Shown: in pieces, positions 30,122 to 38,908 of the stretch
Layout of the letters: the number at the start of each line of letters is the position of its first letter
How positions within the stretch are numbered: position 1 is the stretch's first letter
Virus record (IMG/VR): IMGVR_UViG_3300048033_000857
Span: 19,338-83,337 of that record
DNA: 64,000 bases
Direction: 5' to 3' (one strand)
Source: a virus
Position numbers and translations under genes: made by a program
Notes under the pieces: generated by a model
The model's database searches: none
Seen by the model: only the letters and a program-made list of their open reading frames with translations
Told to the model about the DNA's origin: nothing

Positions 30122-31209
30122 GTAAGCCGTGCTTATTACCATTTATACATTTAGAAACTGACACAGTAGGCAATGTTCGTCCTTGTTGTATGTGGCGCGG
30201 CGAACCAATGGGCAATCTAAACAATCAAAGTATCGACGAAGTATGGAATGGAGAGCGTTATTCAGCTCTTCGAGAACAGTTTCGCACAAGCAAACAATTG
30301 CCTAGTGGTTGTGAATTTTGTTGGCGTGCCGAACAAGGAGGCATGCAGAGCAAAAGACAAAATGATAATGCTAGATTTGACCATCATCAGCACGGAGTTA
30401 CGCTCGATGCTCCTGTTTATTTAGATCTTAAACTAGGATCAATATGCAACATTAAATGTCGTACTTGTTCGTCACAGCATTCACAAAAATGGGCTGCTGA
30501 TGAGAAAATAATATACGGCGAACAACGTTTCCCTACAGTTCTTAATTGGCTAGATGACGACAGTCAGTTTTGGAAAGACTTAGAAAAAATTGCTCCTACT
30601 ATTGAGTTTATTGATTTTACTGGAGGAGAACCTTTTCTAGTAAAAGGCCACTGGCAACTATTAGAGTATCTTGTCGAGCACGGATACGCTGCTAATATTA
30701 AAATACATTACAACACAAACGGAACAGTACTACCCAAGCCAGAGCAACGCGACTTATGGTTGCACTTTGAATGGGTAGAAACTATGTTTTCTTTTGATGG
30801 CATAGGCAGCAAGTTTGAGTATTTACGTCATCCTGCACGTTGGGATAAAGTCCTGCATACCTTTAACACAATACTTGATGAAGCTGTTACTCATACAACA
30901 TTATGTTACACAGTTAGTTTAATGAATGTATTAGACATGAGAGAGTTTGCAGAGTGGGCCCCTGTTGATGTGTATTGGAATATGTTACACGGACCAGAGT
31001 ATTATAGTATACGTAATCTACCAGAAAATGTAAAAGACATTATTGCTGATAAAATAGATAGACAAGATGTAATAGATTACATGTACGCCGGCGAGCATAG
31101 TAAAGGTCTATGGGAAGATTTTGTAAAAACTACAAAACAAATTGATATAATACGTAACGAAAACTTTAGTACAGTATTTCCAGAACTTTCTCAACTAATA
31201 AATATCTAA
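30118..31209 (+). CDS. twitch/SPASM-type radical SAM protein 2
   Basis: A 363-residue paralogue of the upstream gene. It has CLLPFIHLETDTVGNVRPCC at the N-terminus, GCEFCWRAE, CNIKCRTCSSQ (CX3CX2C), FIDFTGGEPFLVKGH and ETMFSFDGIGSKFEYLR. Both end with the same type of tail (RNE.F...FPE...L). The tandem pair suggests a heterodimer or two sequential steps on one substrate; that is inference. Confidence 0.85.
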   Translation: MSKPCLLPFIHLETDTVGNVRPCCMWRGEPMGNLNNQSIDEVWNGERYSALREQFRTSKQLPSGCEFCWRAEQGGMQSKRQNDNARFDHHQHGVTLDAPVYLDLKLGSICNIKCRTCSSQHSQKWAADEKIIYGEQRFPTVLNWLDDDSQFWKDLEKIAPTIEFIDFTGGEPFLVKGHWQLLEYLVEHGYAANIKIHYNTNGTVLPKPEQRDLWLHFEWVETMFSFDGIGSKFEYLRHPARWDKVLHTFNTILDEAVTHTTLCYTVSLMNVLDMREFAEWAPVDVYWNMLHGPEYYSIRNLPENVKDIIADKIDRQDVIDYMYAGEHSKGLWEDFVKTTKQIDIIRNENFSTVFPELSQLINI

Positions 31210-31226
31210 CGAGAGTAAATCTACAC

Positions 31227-31232
31227 TAAATA
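31227..31232 (+). promoter_or_regulatory. late promoter TAAATA for gene 31269
   Basis: CTAAATATATAC, 36 bases before the ATG, with AGGAGAGAAA as ribosome site. Confidence 0.6.
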
Positions 31233-31268
31233 TATACAACGCACGTACAAATTTAAACAGGAGAGAAA

Positions 31269-33533
31269 ATGCCTCTATCAGTATCAGTTTACGGGTTCCA
31301 GACACAGCCCGGATTTCAAACAGCAGGGCGATGGGCAACTGCAAATGTTGCACAAGAAGACGGAGCCGATATTCTTGTGTATACTTGCCCAGGTGAGCTT
31401 ATAGCAGAATATATGATTGTTGCTGTTAGTATAACAAACAGAGATGTAGTTGCAGCTAATAACGTAAGTTTTGCAGTATCGTCAACAGAAAAACCACAAC
31501 CTTATGAGTTTGTTGAATACAACTCTGCACTAGTTCCTGGAGGTACACTAGAAAGAACACAGATTATTCTTTCACCAGGTGACAAAATTGTTGTACGTTG
31601 GGGTGTACAATATCCAGGCAATTCGATTACAAGTGACGACGGCAAAGCAATGCTTGTAAGCTCAAGCACTCCAGGTGATAATAACGAAAATGATCTACTC
31701 CAACTAGAAAGTAGAGGCGTAGCACCTACACAATCATTTGTACAGGGTGTATTTGATAGATCTACTTGGGCATATGGAACTAAGTCTGGATATCGTTTTG
31801 ATGCTAGTACTATTTCTAGTCTCACAGTAGAAGATCAAGTTGCTACTGTAGAGTTCCTTGATATTAATTATGGAACCTCAACACCTTTACAAATATCAGA
31901 GTCGGTTGAAATTGGTACTATTGTAGGTGATACTACCGATGGCACAACACTAGACACTTCACAGCCTTTCTATCCTGTTACTGTTTCTAGCTTTGATGCA
32001 GACGAAGGTATTCCTGGCAATTTTAATCTAGTATTAAATGCAGCAAGTGACGGTAGACTGTTTGATCAAGCAGGCGGGCAATGGCCAGTTGGTTCTTTTG
32101 TTTATGGTCAAAGATCAGCAGCTAACGGAGAAATTACAGGAATTTCTGGAAGTACTTTAATTTTACAAAATGTTACAGATATATTTGAAGAAAATGAAAC
32201 ATTGTTTACAGTTGAGCCCGGTTCAATTGCTGGCCTATCATTTGCGCAAGGTTCTCCTTTATGGGTTAATCCTGAGGCAGGACAAGGCCCAGGCGGCGGT
32301 GGCGGAGCAGGTGACGGTTCAGGCAGTGGCGGCAATCCACAGTCCGGCGGCGATGTAGGACACACAGGCTCAGATGGTGACTATTTAGATTTAACAGCTA
32401 AGACAAATACAGCAGTGTTTGACTTTGAAGAAGATAGTGGTAACAGTGTTAGAGTCAGCGAAGAGTATTGGTATGATACTACAGATGGTACTGAAATACC
32501 GTTTACACCTGGCACAACATACACAATTAAATTTTTCTGGAGCGGTGGATCAAACAGCTTAGAAATTAATCGTGTGTACGAACGCACAGGACAGATTCAA
32601 CTTACATCAGCAACAGGATTCCGTGGCAATCTAAACGGTAATGCTTGGAACATTGGTTTAGATGATACAGACGGTACAGATTGGTATAACACTATTCAAA
32701 GTGCAAACGGCGGACGTTGGTTTGAGTTTTATGAAACTGCACCGTTAGGTGGCGGCGGTGGCGGCGGTGGCGGCGGTGGCAACCCTGCAACCTATGCTGT
32801 TACTCCGGCTGCAACTTCAGTGAATGAAGGCGAAGCACTTACAGTTGATGTCGCAGTTACTGGTGTTCCAGGCGGCACTACACTATACTGGAGTGTAACA
32901 AGACAAGCTGACTTTACTGAGTCCACAGGATCGTTTACAGTACAAAGCGGAGTAGGACAGTTCACAGTTACACCTTTAGCAGATGCAACAACAGAAGGTG
33001 CAGAAACATTTACAGTTAGCATTAGAACTGACAGCGTTTCAGGTACAATAGTTGCTACAAGTGATCCTATTACAATCAACGATGTTAGTTTAGATTCTCC
33101 AGCACCAGTTATAGGTCCGGACGGATCAAGTCTAGTAGATACTACAACAGGTACAACAGATCCAATACTTGATCCAAAAGTTAACGGAACTGTCAACGGA
33201 CAAGAAATTGACGGCGACACCTACACAATACCAGGTTGGGGAGTACTTACACCTAACGGAGCACAAGAAAACTTCACAGTTGGTGATAGCTATGTTATAG
33301 AATTCTTCTACAACGATGGAGCAAATAGTGTACAGTTAACAAGAACATTTGAGTTTGTTGGTTTAGAAGAAGACGGTGTTACAAGACACGGTGTTGAAGA
33401 AGTTACAACTAATGGATTCCGTTGTAACAAGCGTGGCGATACTTGGACTATTGGTGATGGAACAAATACAGGCTGGATAACCACGCTACAGAATTCTACC
33501 GGAACACGTTGGTTTGAGATTAATCCAGCTTAA
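31269..33533 (+). CDS. large fibre-like structural protein with Calx-beta-like domain
   Basis: A 754-residue beta-rich protein. The N-terminal part (to about 330) is a fibre/adhesin-like sandwich. A Gly/Ser-rich linker and a Gly9-type linker separate domains. Residues about 510-615 resemble a Calx-beta repeat (SVNEGEALTVDVAVTG, DATTEGAETFTVSI). This is flanked by two copies of a Trp module ending GRWFEF and TRWFEINPA. It is likely a fibre or decorating adhesin expressed late. Confidence 0.7.
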   Translation: MPLSVSVYGFQTQPGFQTAGRWATANVAQEDGADILVYTCPGELIAEYMIVAVSITNRDVVAANNVSFAVSSTEKPQPYEFVEYNSALVPGGTLERTQIILSPGDKIVVRWGVQYPGNSITSDDGKAMLVSSSTPGDNNENDLLQLESRGVAPTQSFVQGVFDRSTWAYGTKSGYRFDASTISSLTVEDQVATVEFLDINYGTSTPLQISESVEIGTIVGDTTDGTTLDTSQPFYPVTVSSFDADEGIPGNFNLVLNAASDGRLFDQAGGQWPVGSFVYGQRSAANGEITGISGSTLILQNVTDIFEENETLFTVEPGSIAGLSFAQGSPLWVNPEAGQGPGGGGGAGDGSGSGGNPQSGGDVGHTGSDGDYLDLTAKTNTAVFDFEEDSGNSVRVSEEYWYDTTDGTEIPFTPGTTYTIKFFWSGGSNSLEINRVYERTGQIQLTSATGFRGNLNGNAWNIGLDDTDGTDWYNTIQSANGGRWFEFYETAPLGGGGGGGGGGGNPATYAVTPAATSVNEGEALTVDVAVTGVPGGTTLYWSVTRQADFTESTGSFTVQSGVGQFTVTPLADATTEGAETFTVSIRTDSVSGTIVATSDPITINDVSLDSPAPVIGPDGSSLVDTTTGTTDPILDPKVNGTVNGQEIDGDTYTIPGWGVLTPNGAQENFTVGDSYVIEFFYNDGANSVQLTRTFEFVGLEEDGVTRHGVEEVTTNGFRCNKRGDTWTIGDGTNTGWITTLQNSTGTRWFEINPA

Positions 33534-33539
33534 TTAAGG

Positions 33540-33545
33540 TAAATA
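33540..33545 (+). promoter_or_regulatory. late promoter TAAATA, 4 nt before ATG 33550
   Basis: GGTAAATACTGTATG: the box is so close that the transcript should start at the AUG. Confidence 0.6.
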
Positions 33546-33549
33546 CTGT

Positions 33550-33804
33550 ATGCGCATAGACGAAGTACTAACAGACGAAGAAGATTTAATTGATTGGAGA
33601 GCAAGCAAAGAGCTGTGCTTAGGCGACAAGCCTGACAAAGCAATCGGTGCCAGTGCTTTATCCAGTTGCAAAAGCCAAGGCTATAGAAAACGCAAAGGCA
33701 AAAAGAGTCATAAAGTAGGAAAACGTAGAGTTACAGTAGGCGGTAAGAAAATACGCGGCAAGAAGTATGGAGGCCCATTACCTGACTGGGGGACACGTAA
33801 ATGA
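33550..33804 (+). CDS. small basic head-associated protein (predicted)
   Basis: 84 residues: a short acidic leader (MRIDEVLTDEEDLIDW) followed by a very basic body (YRKRKGKKSHKVGKRRVTVG). A similar basic protein lies at 52619. The leader resembles the capsid-targeting leaders discussed in the findings. The basic body would suit DNA binding inside the capsid. It overlaps the next gene by ATGA. Confidence 0.6.
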   Translation: MRIDEVLTDEEDLIDWRASKELCLGDKPDKAIGASALSSCKSQGYRKRKGKKSHKVGKRRVTVGGKKIRGKKYGGPLPDWGTRK

Positions 33805-34190
33805 AAATATTCGAAGTAACAAACGAACAAGAACAAACACCTCAGAATGTAGCTGACCTAGCTACACAACGTGATCAGCCAATGTCAGGGGAGACTAGAG
33901 ACTTACCTATTCCTGTAGAGATTGCAGAACCTGCATTACGTTTAGCACCAAGTCTGAGACAGTTTGTTATATATGATTCCACACACGGAGTTGTAGGCAT
34001 AAAAACAGTTAATGGCAACACAATTAGACAATTACAGCAAAGTTTAAACAGAGCAGGATACGATTTACAAGTTGATGGTGTTGCAGGTAATAGTACAAGA
34101 GCAGCAATAATAGATATTTTTTACACAATAGCAGACGCACAGAATAACTTTGGAGTTGACCCGACAATGCCTGCACCAGGGACGAATTAA
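33801..34190 (+). CDS. predicted internal protein with peptidoglycan-binding repeat
   Basis: 129 residues starting MKIFEVTNEQEQ, a leader of the shared type. The C-terminal half (IRQLQQSLNRAGYDLQVDGV, GNSTRAAI) matches a PG_binding_1 helix bundle. It probably aids cell-wall attachment of the neighbouring lysozyme-like protein, with which it overlaps by one base. Confidence 0.7.
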   Translation: MKIFEVTNEQEQTPQNVADLATQRDQPMSGETRDLPIPVEIAEPALRLAPSLRQFVIYDSTHGVVGIKTVNGNTIRQLQQSLNRAGYDLQVDGVAGNSTRAAIIDIFYTIADAQNNFGVDPTMPAPGTN

Positions 34191-35203
34191 TGAGATATAC
34201 AGATTTTAAACTTGTAGAAACACATTTCAAAGAACAAGAGAATCCGTTTGGTGATATTGTAGACGCAGCAAATGGCGGCAATTCAACAACTACACCAGCA
34301 CCAGATGACGGCTCACGTGGTCAAAACAATCAAACATCACCAACTGATGACAGCAGCAGCGATCAACAAGAAGAAACAGTTGGCTTAGAAGCAGGCCCCC
34401 CTTACCCACAAGAAGATAGAGATGCTGTTCGTACTATGCAAACTAAGTTAGAAGAGCTAGGTTACTCAGTAGGTAGTACAGGCATTGATGGTAAGTATGG
34501 TCCTAGAACAAGTCGTGCAGTTAGAGCATTTAAACGAGATAATAACATTCCTACACCTAACGCAGGGCGTAGTATGAGTCAAGACGAGTTGACTACACTT
34601 TCGTCAGCAACCCCAGTTGACAACCCAACAGCTACAGGTAATGAAGGCGCAGACGGCGGCTCAGCTAGATACGATTTACCACCATTATTGCAGTCAGACG
34701 TGCAAGGTAGGGTAGGTAGTATATTAGACTTTATTTCACAATACGAAAGTCGAGGCCGTTATGATATGCGCAACGGCGGAACAAGGGATCCTCGCATACT
34801 TGACATGACTATTGCAGAAATATTACAGTATCAACGATCTGCACCTTGGCCAAACGGCGAAAGTAGTGCTATTGGACGTTATCAATATATACCCACCACA
34901 TTAAGAAATACTGCTAGACAAATGGGTCTAGATATTAATAATGTAAAATTTGACGAAGATACTCAAGATCAATTAGCAATTTATACTCTAAGACAAAGTT
35001 GTGGATTAGATCAATGGCTAAGAAGCGACGGCGGCGAGAGAGCAAACACACGTTTTATAAACGGAGTTGCACAAATATGGTCAGCTATTCCGCAGTCAAA
35101 TAATCGCAGTGCGCATAGAGGAATTGGCAGCAATCGTAGAGGACTTGATTTCTCGCAAGCTCTTGCTATGGTAGGAGACATTCATCAAAGTGGAATGTCG
35201 TAA
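34190..35203 (+). CDS. peptidoglycan-binding / lysozyme-like muramidase with capsid-type leader
   Basis: 337 residues. Residues 1-10 (MRYTDFKLVE) look like a capsid-targeting leader. A PG-binding domain follows (AVRTMQTKLEELGYSVGSTG, DGKYGPRTSRAVRAFKRDN), then a low-complexity linker. The C-terminal lysozyme/transglycosylase-like domain starts FISQYESRGRYDMRNGG (candidate catalytic Glu) and continues with MTIAEILQYQ and SAIGRYQYIPTTLRN, a GH104-like pattern. It would cut peptidoglycan during entry or lysis. The leader suggests it is carried in the virion. Confidence 0.8.
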   Translation: MRYTDFKLVETHFKEQENPFGDIVDAANGGNSTTTPAPDDGSRGQNNQTSPTDDSSSDQQEETVGLEAGPPYPQEDRDAVRTMQTKLEELGYSVGSTGIDGKYGPRTSRAVRAFKRDNNIPTPNAGRSMSQDELTTLSSATPVDNPTATGNEGADGGSARYDLPPLLQSDVQGRVGSILDFISQYESRGRYDMRNGGTRDPRILDMTIAEILQYQRSAPWPNGESSAIGRYQYIPTTLRNTARQMGLDINNVKFDEDTQDQLAIYTLRQSCGLDQWLRSDGGERANTRFINGVAQIWSAIPQSNNRSAHRGIGSNRRGLDFSQALAMVGDIHQSGMS

Positions 35204-35211
35204 GGAGTAGC

Positions 35212-35757
35212 ATGCTAGGAAAACTTTTAATTGCACACCCTAATCTTCCTGCAACAAATCCTTTTTACAAAAGTGTAATTTACATATTTGACGACGGTCC
35301 CGACGGAACACAAGGACTTATATTAAACAAACCTAGCGATTTTAGAATAACAGATTTTTTTAGATCAAAAGGGTTTGAATTGCCAATAATTAAAGAAACA
35401 ATGCGTTTCGGCGGCCCTGTTAAAACAAATATGGTTGTTATGTTACATTCTGATGGTTGGTATTCTAGTTCGACATCATATACACGAAATGGAATATCAT
35501 TAAGTTGCGATGATTTAATGCTACAAAAGATATGTATTGGTGACTTTCCTACTTATTATAGAATGTTTATGGGTGTAAGTACTTGGCGCCCAGGACAGCT
35601 TGATGCCGAATTGCAAGGAATTCGACCTTATAAATCAGAAAATAGTTGGTTAATTGCAGAAGCAGACCCTAATATTATATTTGATTATGATAGCCAACGA
35701 CAATGGGATAAAGCAGTTTCTAGAAGTAGTCAAGAAATGATAAACAACTACTTCTAA
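35212..35757 (+). CDS. YqgE/AlgH-family protein
   Basis: 181 residues with family features: LLIAHPNLPATNPFYKSVIY, GTQGLILNKPSDF, RFGGPV, WYSSST, RMFMGVSTWRPGQLDAELQG and SWLIAEADPNIIFD. YqgE/AlgH proteins are small cytoplasmic proteins of unclear role, linked to regulation in some proteobacteria. AAGGAGTAGC precedes the ATG. The full family core is present. Confidence 0.88.
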   Translation: MLGKLLIAHPNLPATNPFYKSVIYIFDDGPDGTQGLILNKPSDFRITDFFRSKGFELPIIKETMRFGGPVKTNMVVMLHSDGWYSSSTSYTRNGISLSCDDLMLQKICIGDFPTYYRMFMGVSTWRPGQLDAELQGIRPYKSENSWLIAEADPNIIFDYDSQRQWDKAVSRSSQEMINNYF

Positions 35758-35782
35758 ATGTATTATAAAAAGGAATGACTCT

Positions 35783-36127
35783 ATGAAATGGCTAGTAACA
35801 ATTTCTATGTGTCTACTAGCTAGTATAGCAGTTGCACAAGAACAAACTCCAGAGATGTTAATGTTCCCCATGGGGATACCCTGCACACCGCCTGTTCCAG
35901 ACCTATACGACAACTTTGAAAACAACATGGGCGAGCTGCCTATGTTGCGTGGCCGGGCTAAGGTAATGAGTGTTCGTGGAACAGAATACCCTGTAACAAT
36001 GGAAATGTTTGTCAATCCCGACACAAGAGACTTTACTATTATTGTGCTGTTTGACGATGACGAAATGGCATGCATACTAACTGTTGGAAAAGAACTTATA
36101 CCCTTTATACAAGGCGATCAGATATAA
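35783..36127 (+). CDS. small exported protein with signal peptide
   Basis: 114 residues. MKWLVTISMCLLASIAVAQE is a clear Sec signal with cleavage after AVA (about residue 18). The mature part has two Cys, is acidic and beta-rich (VMSVRGTEYPVTMEMFVNPD). Likely periplasmic or secreted; function unknown. Export of a phage protein suggests envelope remodelling or superinfection control, which is inference. Confidence 0.7.
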   Translation: MKWLVTISMCLLASIAVAQEQTPEMLMFPMGIPCTPPVPDLYDNFENNMGELPMLRGRAKVMSVRGTEYPVTMEMFVNPDTRDFTIIVLFDDDEMACILTVGKELIPFIQGDQI

Positions 36128-36149
36128 CATTGTAATGTAATCCTTTTTG

Positions 36150-36155
36150 TAAATA
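36150..36155 (+). promoter_or_regulatory. late promoter TAAATA for the sulfotransferase gene
   Basis: TGTAAATATATGAAATAGAGGAT: box plus ribosome site upstream of TTG 36177. Confidence 0.5.
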
Positions 36156-36176
36156 TATGAAATAGAGGATAATCAT

Positions 36177-36932
36177 TTGCGTACATTTTATTTAGGTATC
36201 GGCGCACAAAAAGCCGGTACTAGTTGGTTGTTTAATCAATTAAAAACAAATCCAAATTTTGTATTTTGTGCAAAAGAAATGCACACATTTGATGTTGCTT
36301 GGCTTGGTTCTCCAATACCTAAAGACGTTCGGATCAATCCCTATCGTGATCAAAACAAAATTAAAAAATCTTTAATGAAATCTCCAAAACAATATTTTGA
36401 TTTTTATGACGAACTTATGGTTAATGAAAATTCAGAAAGCGGCGATTTTACACCGGAGTATTGTAATTTAAAAGCATCACATTTAGATTATATTAAAAAC
36501 GAATTTAAAAAACGAGGAATAAAATTAAAGGTAGTCTTTTTAATGCGTGAGCCAGTATCGAGAATTGCTAGTATGATGAAAATGAGAAAGCGTAACAGTG
36601 GGAAATTTCCTGCAATAGAATCCTTAATAAAACAAAGACATGGAGATGCAATTTATTCTAACTATAAACAAACAGTTACTGAAATTGATTGTACAATGGA
36701 AAAACAAGATGTGTTCTATGCATTTTATGAATTAATGTTCTTTCAAGAAGATCGAATAGCTAAATTTTTTAATTTAGATGTTGACAAAATTAATGTAAAT
36801 AAAAAATGGAATGCTTCGACAATACATGAAAGATTTAAATTTACTAAAAAAGAACGTAAGTTTTTAAAAGAACACTATGCTCCCCAATACGAATTTATTA
36901 GTCAAAGATTTGGCAGTGTATGGAAGAAATAA
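36177..36932 (+). CDS. PAPS-dependent sulfotransferase-like protein
   Basis: The start is an unusual TTG at 36177, supported by GAGGATAATCA and by the N-terminal motif that follows at once. The 251-residue product has YLGIGAQKAGTSWLFNQL (5'-phosphosulfate-binding loop) and VVFLMREPVSRIASMMKMRK (3'-phosphate-binding Arg/Ser). A C-terminal helix is typical of sulfotransferases. It would move sulfate from PAPS to a sugar, lipid or protein. An APS-kinase-like gene (3910) could supply PAPS. Confidence 0.82.
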   Translation: MRTFYLGIGAQKAGTSWLFNQLKTNPNFVFCAKEMHTFDVAWLGSPIPKDVRINPYRDQNKIKKSLMKSPKQYFDFYDELMVNENSESGDFTPEYCNLKASHLDYIKNEFKKRGIKLKVVFLMREPVSRIASMMKMRKRNSGKFPAIESLIKQRHGDAIYSNYKQTVTEIDCTMEKQDVFYAFYELMFFQEDRIAKFFNLDVDKINVNKKWNASTIHERFKFTKKERKFLKEHYAPQYEFISQRFGSVWKK

Positions 36933-36935
36933 ATA
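36930..36935 (+). promoter_or_regulatory. late promoter TAAATA for the HNH gene
   Basis: AATAAATATTATTATAG, 22 bases before GTG 36958. Confidence 0.45.
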
Positions 36936-36957
36936 TTATTATAGATAGGAAGATAAA

Positions 36958-37467
36958 GTGGCAGACACACTTGTATTAAATGCAGACGGACAACCTATTA
37001 GCCTACTACCGCCTTCTACGATACAGTGGAAAGAAGCAATTACATATCTATGGCTAGACAAAGTAAACGTACTCGAATGGTATGACGATTGGGTAGTGAG
37101 CAGTGCAAGTTGGGAAACAAGAGTACCAGCAGTAATCATGTTAAAAGAAATGTATCGGCGGCGACGGCATCCAAGATTCTCTCGCTACAACCTACACCTC
37201 CGTGACATGTTTACCTGTCAATACTGTTCCATAAAACTCCCCCAATCACAACTAACACTAGACCATGTACTACCTATCAGTCGTGGAGGTAAAACCAATT
37301 GGGAAAATATTGTAAGTGCATGTGGACCATGCAACAGCAGAAAGGGCAGCAAGTTAATTAAGCCTAAGCAATTACCTTACCGCCCTGATTATTATGATCT
37401 TGCTAACAAACGCAAGCAACTAGAGTTTACTATTAAACATCCTAGTTGGTCTAATTGGTTGTCTTAA
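36958..37467 (+). CDS. HNH endonuclease
   Basis: 169 residues starting at GTG after AGGAAGATAAA. The N-terminal part has LVLNADGQPISLLPPSTIQW and KEMYRRRRHPRFSRYNLHLR. The HNH core is complete: FTCQYCSIKLPQ, LTLDHVLPISRGGKTNWENI and SACGPCNSRKG, i.e. two zinc CxxC pairs with His-Asn-His. It may be a homing or packaging-linked nuclease; no intron or split gene is visible next to it. Confidence 0.9.
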   Translation: MADTLVLNADGQPISLLPPSTIQWKEAITYLWLDKVNVLEWYDDWVVSSASWETRVPAVIMLKEMYRRRRHPRFSRYNLHLRDMFTCQYCSIKLPQSQLTLDHVLPISRGGKTNWENIVSACGPCNSRKGSKLIKPKQLPYRPDYYDLANKRKQLEFTIKHPSWSNWLS

Positions 37468-38359
37468 TTGGTATGTTTGGATTTAACGTTTTTTCAGATT
37501 CAAATAATACATCTTTACTCACATTACCATAAAGAACACCTTTGATGTTACACTTGTTACAAGGATGACATCCACGTCCGTTAGAAAGTTTTTGTCTAAA
37601 CTTCCATAGCTTTTGGCTTTTTAACCAAATATCTTGTACACTAGTCTTCATTACATTACCCATAACTTGTTTCTTTTCCCAGTCATGTGAGCAAAGTAAT
37701 ACATCGCCGTCCCAGTGTAAACTCATTGCATAGAACGGAATGTTGCAACCTAGTGCAGGGAGTTTTTCATTAAACAAATATCCTGCTCTATTACTTAGAT
37801 ATAAGAATCCATAATTTTCCTCTGGTGGCTTATAATAATGTTGAAGTATAAAGTTATCTTCAGATAATCCTACTCTAGCAAAGAGTTCTCTAAATTTATC
37901 TTCTTGCTCAGGGCCATCGTACATTGACACAAAGAATTTGTTTAGTCCAGCATCAATTAATTCAACAGTCTTGTCGTATGTAAGCCTATCACCATTAGTA
38001 ACCATATGTATGTTTTCTTGCCAAGGCATATGTTTTTTAAATAATTTTATACTTTTGGTAAGATCCTTGTACAACAAACTTTCTCCAAACCCACAATAGA
38101 GTAATCTATTTTGATAATGACTGTTAGCTAGATCACTTCCAACTTTATCTATTATCTTTAGATCCATATGTAAGTTTAAGTTTGGATAACCGTGTGCTCT
38201 AGGACAGAATTCACAAGTTAAATTGCATAGTTCTGTAGCCATTACATCTATCAACATTAACGAGCTAAAAGGATCATCAGTAGTCATCCGATCTTCCATA
38301 GGATCGTACATTGATTCTCTGTCTTTAGCAATATAGTTTGTACTTTTCATCTCTGGCAT
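37451..38359 (-). CDS. radical SAM protein with C-terminal SPASM-like Cys cluster
   Basis: 302 residues. ATELCNLTCEFCPRAHG gives the CX3CX2C site near residue 46. GFGESLLY corresponds to the GGE motif, and LLCSHDWEKKQVMGNVMKTS with GCHPCNKCNIKG forms the SPASM-type end. Usual domain order, unlike the 28.9-31.2 kb pair. It overlaps the HNH gene end by 17 bases in convergent orientation. Substrate unknown; a 2OG oxygenase lies just upstream. Confidence 0.85.
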   Translation of the reverse strand: MPEMKSTNYIAKDRESMYDPMEDRMTTDDPFSSLMLIDVMATELCNLTCEFCPRAHGYPNLNLHMDLKIIDKVGSDLANSHYQNRLLYCGFGESLLYKDLTKSIKLFKKHMPWQENIHMVTNGDRLTYDKTVELIDAGLNKFFVSMYDGPEQEDKFRELFARVGLSEDNFILQHYYKPPEENYGFLYLSNRAGYLFNEKLPALGCNIPFYAMSLHWDGDVLLCSHDWEKKQVMGNVMKTSVQDIWLKSQKLWKFRQKLSNGRGCHPCNKCNIKGVLYGNVSKDVLFESEKTLNPNIPIKTTN

Positions 38360-38362
38360 ATT

Positions 38363-38908
38363 TTATTTAACCTTAATATTAAATGCTATACTAATTCTAT
38401 CTTTGTTAGATTTATTTGTACTTACACTGTGCAATGTGTTGCCTGGAAATAAAATTATAACACCTTGTTCAGGCGTAAGTACATGTCCAGTAGGACAATG
38501 CGATGCATTTGGAAATATATCTATTATATTATTAATAGGAGCATTGTAATTGTGTATTATTAAATCTCCACTTTGCTCTGGTACGCTAACATAAAACACT
38601 CCACTGAAATCGCAACCGCCATGATGATGTACAGTATTTGATGACAGTGGAGGATTAATATTCGCCCACTGATCAATTATTTCAAAGTCTACATTTTTAT
38701 TACCTAAATCTTCAAAATAGTTTGTAACATGTTTTATAATAACATTGTCAATTAAATTTAATTCACAGCTCTCACTTTGCCATCCGCCATCGTTAGAAAT
38801 ACTTACACTTTCTTTTTGTTGTTTTATTGCATATATTTCTTTTGCAATTTTTTGTGTTTCTAAATTGTCTTTGGCAATGTAAAGCGGAATTGAAAATAAA
38901 TTATGCAC
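38363..38908 (-). CDS. 2OG-Fe(II) oxygenase, TIGR02466-like
   Basis: 181 residues: FSIPLYIAKD start, DQWANINPPLSSNTVHHHGG (candidate HxH/HxD region), CDFSGVFYVSVPEQSGDLII, then GVIILFPGNTLHSVSTN and DRISIAFNIKV. All match the putative 2OG-Fe(II) phage/marine family. It sits between DUF454 and a radical SAM gene in one minus operon. Confidence 0.8.
   Translation of the reverse strand: MHNLFSIPLYIAKDNLETQKIAKEIYAIKQQKESVSISNDGGWQSESCELNLIDNVIIKHVTNYFEDLGNKNVDFEIIDQWANINPPLSSNTVHHHGGCDFSGVFYVSVPEQSGDLIIHNYNAPINNIIDIFPNASHCPTGHVLTPEQGVIILFPGNTLHSVSTNKSNKDRISIAFNIKVK

Noticed and set aside
36958-37467. HNH gene as part of a group I intron
   Set aside because: Neighbouring genes are intact and no intron-like core or split gene was seen.
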